DNA of 64,000 bases, from positions 868,501 through 932,500 of the forward strand of contig NC_081810.1 of assembly GCF_030704535.1 (NCBI RefSeq). The letters are read 5' to 3'. The notes beneath the pieces were generated by a model. That model saw only the letters and a list, made by a program, of their open reading frames with translations. It was not told where the DNA came from and searched no databases. Shown here one piece after another: positions 26,553-41,004 of the stretch. Origin of the DNA: Vitis vinifera. Taxonomy: Eukaryota > Streptophyta > Magnoliopsida > Vitales > Vitaceae. Each line of letters opens with the position of its first letter. The first letter of the stretch is position 1. The translations under genes and the position numbers were made by a program.

Positions 26553-26725
26553 AGGACTGGCTTTTTGGGGTTTTGCAAACTTTTAAGATTCTCTGGGAGT
26601 ATTTGCTCTGTACAGTGGATTGTATGTGTGAAATAGGCATCTACTGAGTTAGGGTTTTGTTAATGTTGTGGATGGTTCTTACAGGGTAGACTTCTGGGTC
26701 TCTTCAGCTGAGCTAGTTGGATCAG
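26553..26725 (+). promoter_or_regulatory. Putative TATA box and non-coding first exon of the glucanase gene
   Basis: TATAAAAAAG near 26555 is a good TATA box. It is followed by a leader exon ending GGATCAG/GTACAT at 26725. The leader would be spliced to an acceptor such as TTTTCACAG near 28466, shortly upstream of the ATG at 28533. There is no transcript evidence. Confidence 0.4.
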
Positions 26726-28532
26726 GTACATTTCTCTTTTCACTATTTTTCTTGATTTCTTCATCTGGGTATTTTGTTATTTGGGTTTTCTTAGGGTTTT
26801 GACATCCGGGTTGTTTGTTGTTTAGTATTTTTTGGAGTTTTGGTATCTGGGTACTTTGTTACTTACTCTTTTTGGGGTTTTAGCCTCTGGTTTCGTCTTG
26901 GGTTTGCTGATTAAGCTTTCTCGTGCTGAGTTTCTGTATTTTTACTCATTAACTTTTGTTCCTTAGGGGCTTAGTTATGTTGCTTTATGGTGAGGGTTCT
27001 GCTACGTGGCCGTTTGGATGAGTTAAACTGAGCTTTAACTTTGTACATTATATGGTGAAATTTGCTTTAATGCTGGTAAACATTGAAGAGATGTAATGCT
27101 ACCTTTTCAAGAGTTTTAGCGTTCTGAGTGTGAATTTCTTCTTATGGTTTATTGAACTACTTCTAACAAATTTCTTGGCTTACATTGTGTTATTGTTTTC
27201 TATAAAATACTTTATTAAATACTGAAATCAATTTGGGTAAGGTTGGTTTTCAATTTGAGTTATATCTAATATGCTGGAAAGCAGCTGAATTGTTTGAGGG
27301 TCCATGTTCAGTTGAACACTTCAGACTGTCATGAATTGAACTTCACACTACCATGAATTGAACTTGCAGCTCAATTCTTTAATGTTCCGCATTTCAATTA
27401 TTTATAGTCATATCCAGTCTATTGATTAAATCAATGGAATTCATTCATCTGAAAAGGGTTGAGCAAGATAAAGCCTTAGTAGTCTTCTTACCATTTGTGC
27501 TGTGTCTCTCTCTGTGAATTGTTACAATTAACCTTATGTTCCTTGTCATTGCTAAAATGTCATGCTTTGTCCTCCATTTGCTAATATCTCCAGCCTGTTG
27601 AACCTCAACCCTGCTTGATTTTATCTTTGACTGCTTTAATATGAAGTGCCCCATGGAGGTTTCATTCTATTCTTCATGATTTTTTTTTTGTCATCATTGT
27701 TATCTTTTTCATCTGGCCTTGGTGTATCCAGTCTTCACCCTAGGGTTTCTTTTCTTAGACAAATCAATTATTTTATTATTCTATTTCTTTGGTTCTGAAA
27801 GTTACCTACTGGATGCTGTTGCCTGCAGTTGTCCACTAGGTTTATCCATCTCGCTCTTTTCTTCTTTTCTTTTAGTTTTATCTTTAATTGAAAAGTAGCC
27901 TCGATATGTTGAACGATAATTAGAGATATAGAACTAAATTACTTTTGACCTTGATTCCCTCTGTTTAGTTCAACAACAAGCCTTTTATATTTTCCTTTGG
28001 GTTTTGGGGGTAGGGTGTGTGGTTTCGATTGGTGTTTTTGTCACGAAATAGAAAAGAGGAAATACTTAATTAAGAGGAAGATATGGTCTGAGGAAGGGCG
28101 ATATGTTTTTTGAAGAAGAAACTGGACCTGCCTGTTGATGGATATGAAGGTGTACTACTGCTTGGTGGAGTCTTTTCTTTAAATGTAACTGATTTTATTT
28201 CTGCTATGCACGTCTTCTTCTTGAAATGCTTTTATGGGTGCTTCTATTTACACATGTCTGAGAAGCTATGCTATTTGGTGGTTTACAAGTTATTTTGTAT
28301 TTTCTGTCTCCTACAAAATGTAAAATACCATTGATACAGGAAATTTATGGTTCTAGTTCATATTTTTTGAGTTTCTCTCACTCACATTCTCAGTTTTGAT
28401 TGGAGTTTGCCTTTAGCTAACAGTATCTTGTTTCATTTTGCATGTTCTGGATGAACTTTTCACAGTTTCTTATCCACCTAAGTGTTGAAGGCATAGGAGG
28501 GAAGGCCCCAGTTGAAGTTTTTCTTGGATCAG

Positions 28533-31500
28533 ATGATGCCTGAAAAATGGCTTGCAATTGTGCTTTTGCTCTTAGTTGGCATGTTTTGCAATGCATTAGG
28601 TAATCTAGTGAACTGGATCTGGCCTTTTTTGCTACTATTCATATTTGTCTACAGTCAAGGGATAGTCAAAGCTGCCAATTGAGTGATGGGCTGAATCTGC
28701 TTCAGAAATTTTGAGTCTTTGGGTTGGAATTATCTTGGAAAAATTAACTAGTCTTCACCTTAAAGCACTTAGATGTTTTATTTTGGCCAAGTCACGTTTG
28801 TGTGCTTGCTCCTTGATTCTGTACCATTCCGCTAACAATTCTCTTGCACGTCCCACTGTCAATTTATACAATATCTGTAAATTTACAATTTTGGGAATGT
28901 ATTTATTCATAACTGTAAAAGAAATGTGATTGTTAACAATGATCGATAATGGTATGCTTCAAAATCCTATTCATTGATGCTCATTATTGTCTTTGAAGGG
29001 TTCTTAAGTTCTTTCTGTTACAAAAATGTAAACAATAAACCATTTTTAAATTTGAATTAATTGTTAGTTGTTCCTAATGCCAACTACATTCTTTGTGGAA
29101 TGATACAAGTGTTGTCTTTTGGAGATTTCAAAGGGAGTTTCTTTATAGTAAACATTTGAACCTTCATTTCATTTAGAAACTATATTTAAATTGGTTGTCA
29201 TGCTATGATTCCATGCTTGTTTGCAGTGAGGTTCAATGTTGTCATTTCTTTTTCTTTTTGTTTTTTTTCCTTCTAATGTTATTTTTATTCCTTGGCCTTG
29301 GGCTTCCAACAAGAGAATAAAGGTGCATGTTTAATGGAACCCAAGTTGTTGTTGTTGTTGCGTTCTGTTTGTAGTTTTCTATCAAAGCACTTTTCATCCT
29401 ATTCAAATTTAGCTATGCTAATGGAACAGGAAAAGTTTTCAGATGATATGGACCCCTGAGCGAGAACTGAACATTGCTTAGGGGTCGCACTCTGTCCCAC
29501 TTGGTGGACGAAAGATTCTCTCCTTTTATCATTCTTTCTCCCACACACCTTTGCCCTCTTTCACCGAAGAGGAAAGAAGAATCTTCCAAGCAGACAGAGA
29601 CCTAATAAATTTCCATTAGATTCATTCCTAAGCTTGCTTTGTTGCAGCAAGATGATCAGTCCGAGAGTGCTGGAGAGAAGAGAAAGCGGTAAAAACCTCT
29701 CTGATTCGGTCACCGAGCAGTTGGACGACTCTTCAGTAACCCAGGATGACCCCTTCGACGCTTCTTTCGCTGTATACCCCCTCCATCCTTCGGAGGTGGA
29801 AGAAGGGGTACTCTTAGATATAAAATTAGATTATCTATATAATTATATATATATCTATATATCTATAAATCTATAATTATAATTTAGTAAGTAGGGCCCC
29901 AGAACACTAAAAAGGTGGGGGAACAAGAGTTGTCACGATAGAAAAGAGAAATGACTATAAGGAACCAATGATTCTCTCTTCTTAAACAACCTATATCCTC
30001 CACACTGAATCAGCATTTGATAGATTATCCAACCCCGAACAATCTTAGTTATTGGTGGGGGTTCGGTTCGTTAGCTGGTATTTGTTTAGTCATTCAGATA
30101 GTCACTGGCGATCTTTCTTCACACTTTAAATTTGTAGTTTAAGCTGTATTCGTGGGTGCTTCGTTGGAATACTATATAGTCTATGTTTGCAGTTTTGGAT
30201 TGTTATTGCATAATAAATTGAGCCCATTACGGCTTTAACATTCTGCTTAGGCATTCACAGGAGGCACAAACTCTGGTAGGAACTAGAGGAAATGCCAGTC
30301 TTTAAAAATATCTGCTATGCATCTTGCAGCAATATTATCTCAATTCTTTACTGGAACATGGAGATATGATTCATCACAACAACATAGCATTACTTTTCTT
30401 TCAAATTGTTACTGAATCACATTCTTGGACTTGTAGGTGCATTTGTGGGGGTAAACATTGGTACTGATGTTTCCAACCTACCATCAGCTTCAGTTTTGGT
30501 TGGAATTCTTAAAGCCCATCAAATTACACATGTGCGGCTTTACGATGCTGATGCTCACATGTTAAATGCCCTTGCAAACACTGGGATTGAAGTTGTAGTT
30601 GGTGTCACCAATGAGGAAGTCCTAGGAATCGGACAATCTCCATCGACAGCGGCCACCTGGATTAATAGAAATGTTGCAGCATATGTGCCTTCAACCAATA
30701 TAACAGCCATTGCTGTTGGCAGTGAGGTTCTTACTTCAATCCCTCATGCTGCCCCTGTTTTGGTTCCTGCCATGAATTACCTCCATAAAGCCCTAGTTGC
30801 GTCAAACCTAAATTTTCAGATAAAAGTTTCAGCTCCACAATCCTTGGATATAATTCCTAGGCCTTTCCCTCCTTCCACTGCCACCTTCAATTCAACATGG
30901 AACTCTACGATTTATCAGATGCTTCAGTTTTTAAAGAACACAAATTCCTATTTTATGTTGAATGCCTATCCTTATTATGGATACACCAATGGAGATGGGA
31001 TTTTCCCAATTGATTATGCCCTTTTCCGATCATTACCCTCAGTCAAGCAGATTGTTGACCCAAACACTCTTTTCCACTATGAAAGTATGCTTGATGCTAT
31101 GGTGGATGCTGCCTATTATTCTGTACAAGCTTTCAATTTTTCAGTGGTCCCAGTTGTTGTGACAGAATCTGGCTGGCCATGGCTTGGTGGAGCCAATGAA
31201 CCAGATGCCACTGTGGAAAATGCTGAAACCTTCAATAGTAATTTGATTCGGCGGGTTCTAAATAATTCAGGTCCACCTAGTCAGCCAGATATTCCCATTA
31301 ACACATACATTTATGAGTTGCTCAATGAAGACAAGAGATCTGGACCAGTTTCAGAGAGAAACTGGGGTGTGTTTTTAACCAATGGGACTGCTGTTTACCC
31401 TCTAAGCTGGAGTACTTCACTGCAAGCGACAGGGAATTCTTCCACAGTTTTCTGTGTTGCAAAAGAAGGTGCAGATTCTGATGATTTGGAAAAAGGGCTC

Positions 31501-33083
31501 AACTGGGCTTGTGGGCAAAGTCAGGTTAACTGCACGGCCATTCAAGAAGGACAGCCATGTTATTCCCCAAATACCTACCAGAACCATGCTTCTTATGCCT
31601 ACAACGATTATTATCAGAAGATGCGTAGTGGTGGTGGTACCTGTGACTTTAGGGGTACAGCTACGACAACCACAGCTGATCCCAGTAAGTTCCTGTAACC
31701 TCCTTTCATTGTTGTATATTGAACCCATTGTTTGTCTTTGGATTCACCCATTAATTTCTTTTGCTTTAATTTCATGCTCAGTTTTATAAGAAAATGTGTC
31801 AGACATAGATTTTTGTTCTTTCTGATCATTGCGAGGAGATAATCAATGTCAGGTTATTTGACAAATTGTCAAAAATCTAAGGATTCCTTTGGAAAGGGAT
31901 CCATTTTAACACATATTACCATGGCTTTAAAAAGACAAAACAATTTGAAGTTTTCTTAGAAGAATTTTGAGGCAAGACTCATTCTCCTATGGAAAAATGC
32001 CACTAAGCAGCATAACCTGCTTTTAATGCTAAAAATGTATACAAATTTGATGTATGAGTACAAATTCCTGATTGCTGACTGTGCTATAGTTCTTCCACTG
32101 CCACATTTATGGTATAGTATTATATTCAAAACTACTCTCCCCGGTCGATGACTTTTGCAAATGCCTATCATCACAGTTGGATGAGGAAAGAGAGGGAACT
32201 CTTCTATTGTAGATCATTGGCTTCCATTTGAACAGTTGATTCCTATGAGATATTACCTTTAGTTGAAATGGTTCTACCAATCCCAACAACTCTTCCTTTC
32301 AGATTCTTATGAAGTGTTTCCAACTTATTGATGGGCACCAACTCTAGATCCTTTGCACTTTGCACCTCAACAGTAATCTCCTAGCCTTTTGAGCAAAGAG
32401 CTTTTCCACTGTCCTTATTGCCCGTTATAAATCATTCTTACACAAAGTTGCTTTGAAACTTGAAGTGTAGACTGTGAGGTACATGAACTCTTCTCCACTG
32501 GAAGCACTGGTGCACCTCTTCTGGTAAAGGATGGCTGTTGTTTTCAGAAATGTTTCACAGTTATTCTGAAAATTCACAAACAAAAATAGGTATATGAGAA
32601 AGGGAGGAAAACAAAAAAAAAGAATATCTGGATGGAAAATCAAACTGTCCAATCTTTCATTCCTGGATTCATAATAGGTTTTTTGTGCATTTTTTTTTTT
32701 CTTTTTTTCTGTCTATTCTTTCCCTTACCTTTTCCCTTTTCCCTTACATTCTTTTCATTGCCACCTAATCTCTGTATTGGTGTATACCCTTTGGCAGGTT
32801 ATGGATCTTGTATCTTTTCAGGAAGGTCAGTAATCCATCTTCATCTAGCTTATTCTCAATCAAACAAAGAAAAAAACACATGGTTTTTTGTTTTTTTTTT
32901 TCCTGGCTTGGGACTCTAAAACGTGTTACATTTTGAAGCAGTTCTAATTCAAGCTCCAGTGGAGGAACCTCTCCTTCCTCAGCATTCGCGCCTGAAAGCC
33001 TCTCCAGCAGGAGTCCAACCCTGCAAGTTCCCAGACTTGGGGTTCTGATCCCAGCAATGCTCCTCATACTGATCTCACTGTAA
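28533..33083 (+). CDS. GH17 beta-1,3-glucanase with X8/CBM43 module and GPI-anchor signal
   Basis: Four coding exons (28533-28599, 30437-31684, 32798-32825, 32942-33083) total 1485 nt, or 494 aa. Residues 1-22 are a signal peptide ([16 protein letters not shown]). The GH17 domain follows, beginning [14 protein letters not shown]; the family catalytic acid is Glu119 (AVGSEVL) and the nucleophile Glu266 (VVTESGWPW). The X8/CBM43 module spans about 360-450 with its conserved cysteines (FCVAKEG, WACGQ, CDFRG, YGSCIF). A serine-rich linker and a hydrophobic C-terminus ([13 protein letters not shown]) predict a GPI anchor. Such enzymes hydrolyse or bind callose at the cell wall and some act at plasmodesmata. 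The 1.8-kb first coding intron contains a mitochondrial insertion. A start at the second ATG (28536) is equally possible. Confidence 0.93.
29450..30120 (+). pseudogene. cob: Nuclear mitochondrial insertion (NUMT) with the 5' end of cob
   Basis: From 29951 the frame reads MTIRNQ, a stop (TGA, expected CGA), [16 protein letters not shown], then [20 protein letters not shown] and [10 protein letters not shown]. This is the conserved N-terminus of plant mitochondrial apocytochrome b. It ends abruptly near 30120, with an extra base at the end. The preceding GC-richer 29450-29950 has organelle-like texture and probably comes from the region upstream of cob, but I could not identify a gene there; the frame 29643-29830 ([15 protein letters not shown]) is unassigned. 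The insertion lies inside an intron of the glucanase gene and is non-functional: it has an in-frame stop, is truncated, and has no nuclear targeting. Confidence 0.85.
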
Positions 33084-33099
33084 CCTCATCCACCCAATT

Positions 33100-33890
33100 T
33101 TGCAGGAACCCCCATCAGTATAGGCAGAGAGAGCCCATGATTTGAGATTGAAATGTGAGCTTATTTTTTCGGGTCAGAAGATTGCAGTATTGCAGTGCAG
33201 TGAAGTCACAAGGGAAATGCAGAAGTCAAGCAATCCAACATTGGTTGAAATATCTTTGTATTAATGTATTCATCATTCTGTTTTTTATGAGTCTAGTTTG
33301 GATTTTGAGTCTCCTTTTTCCTTAACCACCTCTGTTTTCTTTGTGTTGGTGGTTCCACCTTGATTTGTACTCATGAACAGTAACTGGAGCTTATTTTTCT
33401 TATCTTTTCTAATGAGAAAATTTAATTTTTTTTTTTCTAGTGCACCCGTCGGTCCAAAGCCTAATCCGAGCCTGCCTGAGAATTCTAATCCGGAGCCCGG
33501 TTGAGTTTGCGTCTAAGTCAGTCGTGACCCTAGCCTGATCCGGCTAGGTTTGGTGACAAAATTTAAATACACGATGTGATAGTTCAGGGGGTGATAAAGT
33601 TTGATATTTGATATGATTTGCCAAAAACCTCGTATACTTTTTTCGGTTTGGGTTGAATATAATTGGTTTTAGATCAAATTCGTGTTAACATATATAATTA
33701 ATTAGATAGTTTTTAAAATAATTTGTATAACATGAATTTCATCTGAATACCTACAAAAAAAAAAAATTTGTACCAAATATTTTGCATTATCTAGTAAACC
33801 AATATCCTTGTAAAACGACGTCGTTTGGCCTCTCTGCCGCTCTGGCTTCTTAACCTTCTGAACCACTCTTTTCTTCCCCAAGTCTCTTTG
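33100..33890. other. Glucanase 3' UTR and short spacer before COP10
   Basis: The 3' UTR runs to roughly 33250-33300. A GC-richer patch at 33440-33560 (TCCGGCTAGG, CCGGAGCCCGG) looks like repeat debris, not coding sequence. A perfect palindrome AAACGACGTCGTTT lies at 33813-33826, about 75 nt upstream of the COP10 start codon, and is a likely ACGT-type promoter or leader element. Confidence 0.4.
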
Positions 33891-33901
33891 CCAGTAGAGG
33901 A

Positions 33902-37081
<3,180 letters not shown>

Positions 37082-38575
37082 TTCTGATGAATGGATGCTA
37101 GAGCTTCCAATATTGATAGGAAGTCTTCAAGCTCATGGCTCGTCCTCCTTTCACCACCATGGGAAATTTGTGTTGCGTGAATGGGATCTGCTATGCCTAT
37201 ACATCTAATGATAATTTCTTTGTGGAAATCTCTTTGGTTTTTTGTATGCTAACTGTATGGTGGCTTGGCACCATTATTGAAGGGATTTTGTAGGCATGGT
37301 TCTTCAACAGATGTGTGTGTTTTCCCCCCGCTAATAGAGTATAAGATTCACAGAGTAGGAACTAATGCATAGAAATTTGGAAAATGAGACTAAATTTACA
37401 AGAGATCAAAGAAAAAATGATGGATCTAGCTTTCAAAATTGTTCTGAACTTGTGGGAGTAGTAATTCACTGACAGCCTGCCTTCTGATTTCTGAGGTTGT
37501 TACCAGCTCCAGAAGGTTTGCTTATGATTAAGACAACTGCTAACTGTCTGCAACATAATGGCTAGGGCTTATCTGATGGTAACTACAGGGAACAACAGCT
37601 TGAAATAGAAATTTTTGTGTTCATTTTTATTTTTTGAATCAAAATTAGGTGATGTTATAGGTGAACTACTTGCAATTTTTTAATTTGAATTGGTAGAGAA
37701 AATACAAGTAAAACATGAAAATGGGTAATGCCTTGTGTTTTAGGATCTCTTTGGAAACTGTCCTTAAAATCAATTTTATATTCTTTATAATGGAAAACAA
37801 TTTTTCAACTTGAAAAACATGTATTGAAAACAGTTTTGGAGAATTTATTTTCAAAAGAGGGTGTTTTTTGAGGTATTTTTGGATTTGAAAACAGTACACA
37901 GTGCCTTTATAAAAGTACACATCCTTTTACATTTGAGTTTTCAAAAATTTTGTTTTTGAAAATATCAAAAAAAAATTATTTTTTAAAATAGGAAACAATT
38001 GATGTAAAGAGAAGTGAGAACAGAAATGGATGAGAAAGCACAAGAAAAAAGAATTCTCCCACGCAGATCATGGTGGAAAAATTAGAATCCTATGTGAAAG
38101 GCTCAAGAGATGTGGCTTCTCTCTTGGCCACACAAGCATGATGGGGGTCTATTTCTTGGTTAAAAGAGGGACTTCACTTTAATGTCAGTATAATTTTTTT
38201 TTCCCTGGATATTTGTAGTAGTTATTCTTTCCTGGAGTTTCTTCTTATTGTTGATCCAATTTCCTTGTATTATGTAGGAACTAGAAAGGTTGATTTGAGG
38301 AATTGTGGAACTTGAGTTCTATATAATTGCAGTCCAAGTCTTGTTGTTTTCAGATGACCACTCTAAGATTCAAAGCTTACCAACCTATCAAAACAGAAGA
38401 AGACTTGATCTTACCTAACCCCACAGTTAGGCAGATTAAGAAGAAATGAAGGCAAACATGTTAGCTATCAACCAAACATTTCATGTCCTGTTTGGAAATT
38501 GAAAAATTAGTCAACCCATGAAATTGATTAGGCTGATTAACAATGAGCTGATTCTTTGTCTTATCGGTGTTGGCA
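37082..38575. other. COP10 3' flank and spacer
   Basis: The 3' UTR ends near 37300-37350. No gene follows. An A/T-rich block at about 37735-37995 (GGAAACTGTCC, GAAAACAGTTTTGGAGAA, ATAGGAAACAATT) resembles the MITE-like debris in the left part of the window. Confidence 0.4.
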
Positions 38576-39515
38576 TGAAGTTAAGTCATTCCAACTACAA
38601 GGCCTTGGATGGATAATAAACCTGCTAACTTTCACTATTCAGTTGTCTTTTATCCCATGTTTAGGGTTTTGTATTATTGTTCATCATCATTTATTTTGGA
38701 TTTGAACTTATTTTGGTATTTTAACAATAATTTACCAGTCTCGTTTATGGTTTTGAGATATCTTACATCGATTAAGGACAAAAGTTCCTTATTATATATG
38801 AAGTGATTTATTTTTTTTTTAAATTTTTATCTAGGTAGATGTGTTTTAAAAGTGTGAGGGTCCATTAGACTCAGAGCCAATCCTTCACCCCGTTGTGGGA
38901 CTTTGTCTAGTCTTATAGCGGGCATCTGTTTATTTGACCTTACAATCCTTTGCATGGGGTGAAATGAAGGATAATCATAATATTCCAACTTACTTATGGG
39001 AAGAACCTTTTGATACTATATATATAGTAAATTTCTCTTAATTGGGTGGTTAAAACAGACCGTGAGGCTCCATAGAACTTAAGAGTGGACAATGTTCATT
39101 AGACGAGAGGTAGTGGGTTGTTACAGGTTCATTAGGCTTCACCATGAATTCTCTTTCTGATTTATGGTTTATGGTTATCATTCAACATTGCTCTGCACAC
39201 TCTCCACACAGGCACCTGACAATGAGAGTGTCTGGTTTGTTTTCATAGCCTTAGTTGGATGGTTTGATGGTTGTAGCTTGCTCCTAACAAGCAGTACTGA
39301 GTCATATGCTTCTGGGAGAAGGGTCTAGTTTTTGAGTTGTTAGATAAGCTGGAAAGAGACACCCCACCTTGTTTGAGGCCTTTCGCCTTTAAGCTTCACT
39401 CTTAATTCATCACTAAGCAAACTCTACTTACCACACACCATGCTTTCCTTTCTAAACAATCTCATTTATATCAGTACAAGCTCCATTCTTCTGAGAACTA
39501 GCCCAGTGGAAGACA

Positions 39516-39854
39516 ATGGGAAGCAGGGTTGATCTCAGCCTCTCAAAGAGAACCAGAAAGCCAATTCAACCCCAACCCAGAAGATACAATCTGAATCTGA
39601 GCTCGGAGACCGGTCGCCCGAGCTTGAGGCAACTGATGGATGGTGATGCAGAAGCAGCACAGATGGTGGTTCAGAGCAATGGAAGAGTGAAGAAGAAATG
39701 CAGCAACTCACTGGGCAGCCGCTTTGCAGAGGAAGAAGAGAAGAAGCAGCTGAGTTTGGTGGTGAAACAGGGAAAAATGGGTGTGAAGGGGTTGAGATTG
39801 AGTGGGATGGTGGGTAGGTGTGTTAAAATCCTGAGCCGTTTGATCGAAGATTGA
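39516..39854 (+). CDS. Small basic protein, unknown function (intact copy)
   Basis: A single-exon frame of 112 aa: MGSRVDLSLSKRTRKPI, a proline/asparagine segment, a charged middle (GSRFAEEEEKKQ) and a C-terminus GVKGLRLSGMVGRCVKILSR that may form a basic amphipathic helix. I do not recognise a family. There is no signal peptide or membrane segment. Coding status is supported by the duplicated copy at 49692: both copies share long protein-level similarity on the two sides of the single frameshift there. A CT-rich leader-like sequence precedes the ATG. It is transcribed in the same direction as the downstream AAE gene, about 1.15 kb away. Confidence 0.65.
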   Translation: MGSRVDLSLSKRTRKPIQPQPRRYNLNLSSETGRPSLRQLMDGDAEAAQMVVQSNGRVKKKCSNSLGSRFAEEEEKKQLSLVVKQGKMGVKGLRLSGMVGRCVKILSRLIED

Positions 39855-39859
39855 TCGTA

Positions 39860-41000
39860 AAGAACATAACTAGTATTATTCGATCAAGGGGTCATAAGAG
39901 ATCATGAATCTGCAGAGGAGACGAGCTTTCTTTCATCTCTAATCAATTTGTAGGTAGTTAAAGGCTCCTTGTGTATTTTGGGAGAACCATCCCCAGCTTT
40001 GAATTTTCAAAGTTTCGAGTCCAATACAAGGTTTTTATTTAAAGAAAATTTTAAAATATTAAGGTTATATTTGGTGTTTGAAAAGTATTAAGAAAAAAAA
40101 GAAAATGTTAAGATAAATCATTTTTTTTTATATTTGGTTGTATTATGAAAATTATTAAATTAAATTAAATTAAATTAAAATTAATTAATTAAAAATTATG
40201 CATTTTCAACTTAAATCATATTTTTAATTCAACACAAGTAAACGGAGGATTAGTTATAATAAGATTGATGGGTTGTGCAACAAAACTTGGTACGTCTGAA
40301 TTTATTTTTTGATTGGTATATTTATTTTCTATTTTCGTCTTTTTAGCCTTAAATATCAATCATATTGTAAAAAAAAAAAAAAAGAGAAGAAATTTCAAAT
40401 TAATAATAAAAAACCAAATTAAATTTATATTTTTGTTGTGAGCATTATTTTCATGGGGCTAAGTTTGTTCTCTCTTATCAATATCTATTTTTATTTCCAA
40501 GAATAATAAAATTTAGAAGGAAGTTTTAAAACTACCCCATAATCTCAAATTACCTACTACAATATTAGTTTTTTTTTAAAATACAATAATAATAGTATAT
40601 TCTAGTAGTCATAAGCAAGTGACAAGAGTTCTCAAACCAACAACATATAAAAAGAATTGGTCCAATTCATAAATTATTTTATTTAATATATAGATATTTT
40701 TAATCTTATGAACAAAATATTTTTAAATATAAAATAAATTGAATTGGGGATGATGATGATGGTTGTGAAAATGTTAAACAATTATAGTGGGACCTACTTG
40801 TCCGGAAATTCCGGCTGAACAGATGTACCAAAATGCCCAGAGAAAAAATTGGTCCACGTTCGCCTGTGGGCATTTTAGTCATTTCAGATCCCTGTTCCAG
40901 AATACGCACGTGATGGTCATTTGACTACTTTCTCCACCGGACACCTTCGCGTCCTCCAAGTACCAAACTCCCATCATTGCAGGCAGGGGGAGGGATGTTT
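39860..41000. other. AT-rich spacer between the small gene and the AAE gene, left unit
   Basis: It contains ATTAA runs (40150-40190) and no coding sequence. The last 150 nt before the AAE start are GC-richer (TGGGCATTTTAGTCATTTC, CGCACGTGATGGTCAT) and keep the same ACGTGATG motif in both units, suggesting promoter sequence. Confidence 0.45.
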
Positions 41001-41004
41001 GGAG

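Noticed and set aside
30406-30436. Using the upstream ATG at 30406 as the glucanase start
   Set aside because: This stretch is intron ending at an AG acceptor (30436). The exon at 28533-28599 supplies a proper signal peptide in frame.
31417-31829. Minus-strand frames overlapping the glucanase exon and its 3' side
   Set aside because: Shadows of the GH17/X8 exon; low-complexity translations without family similarity.
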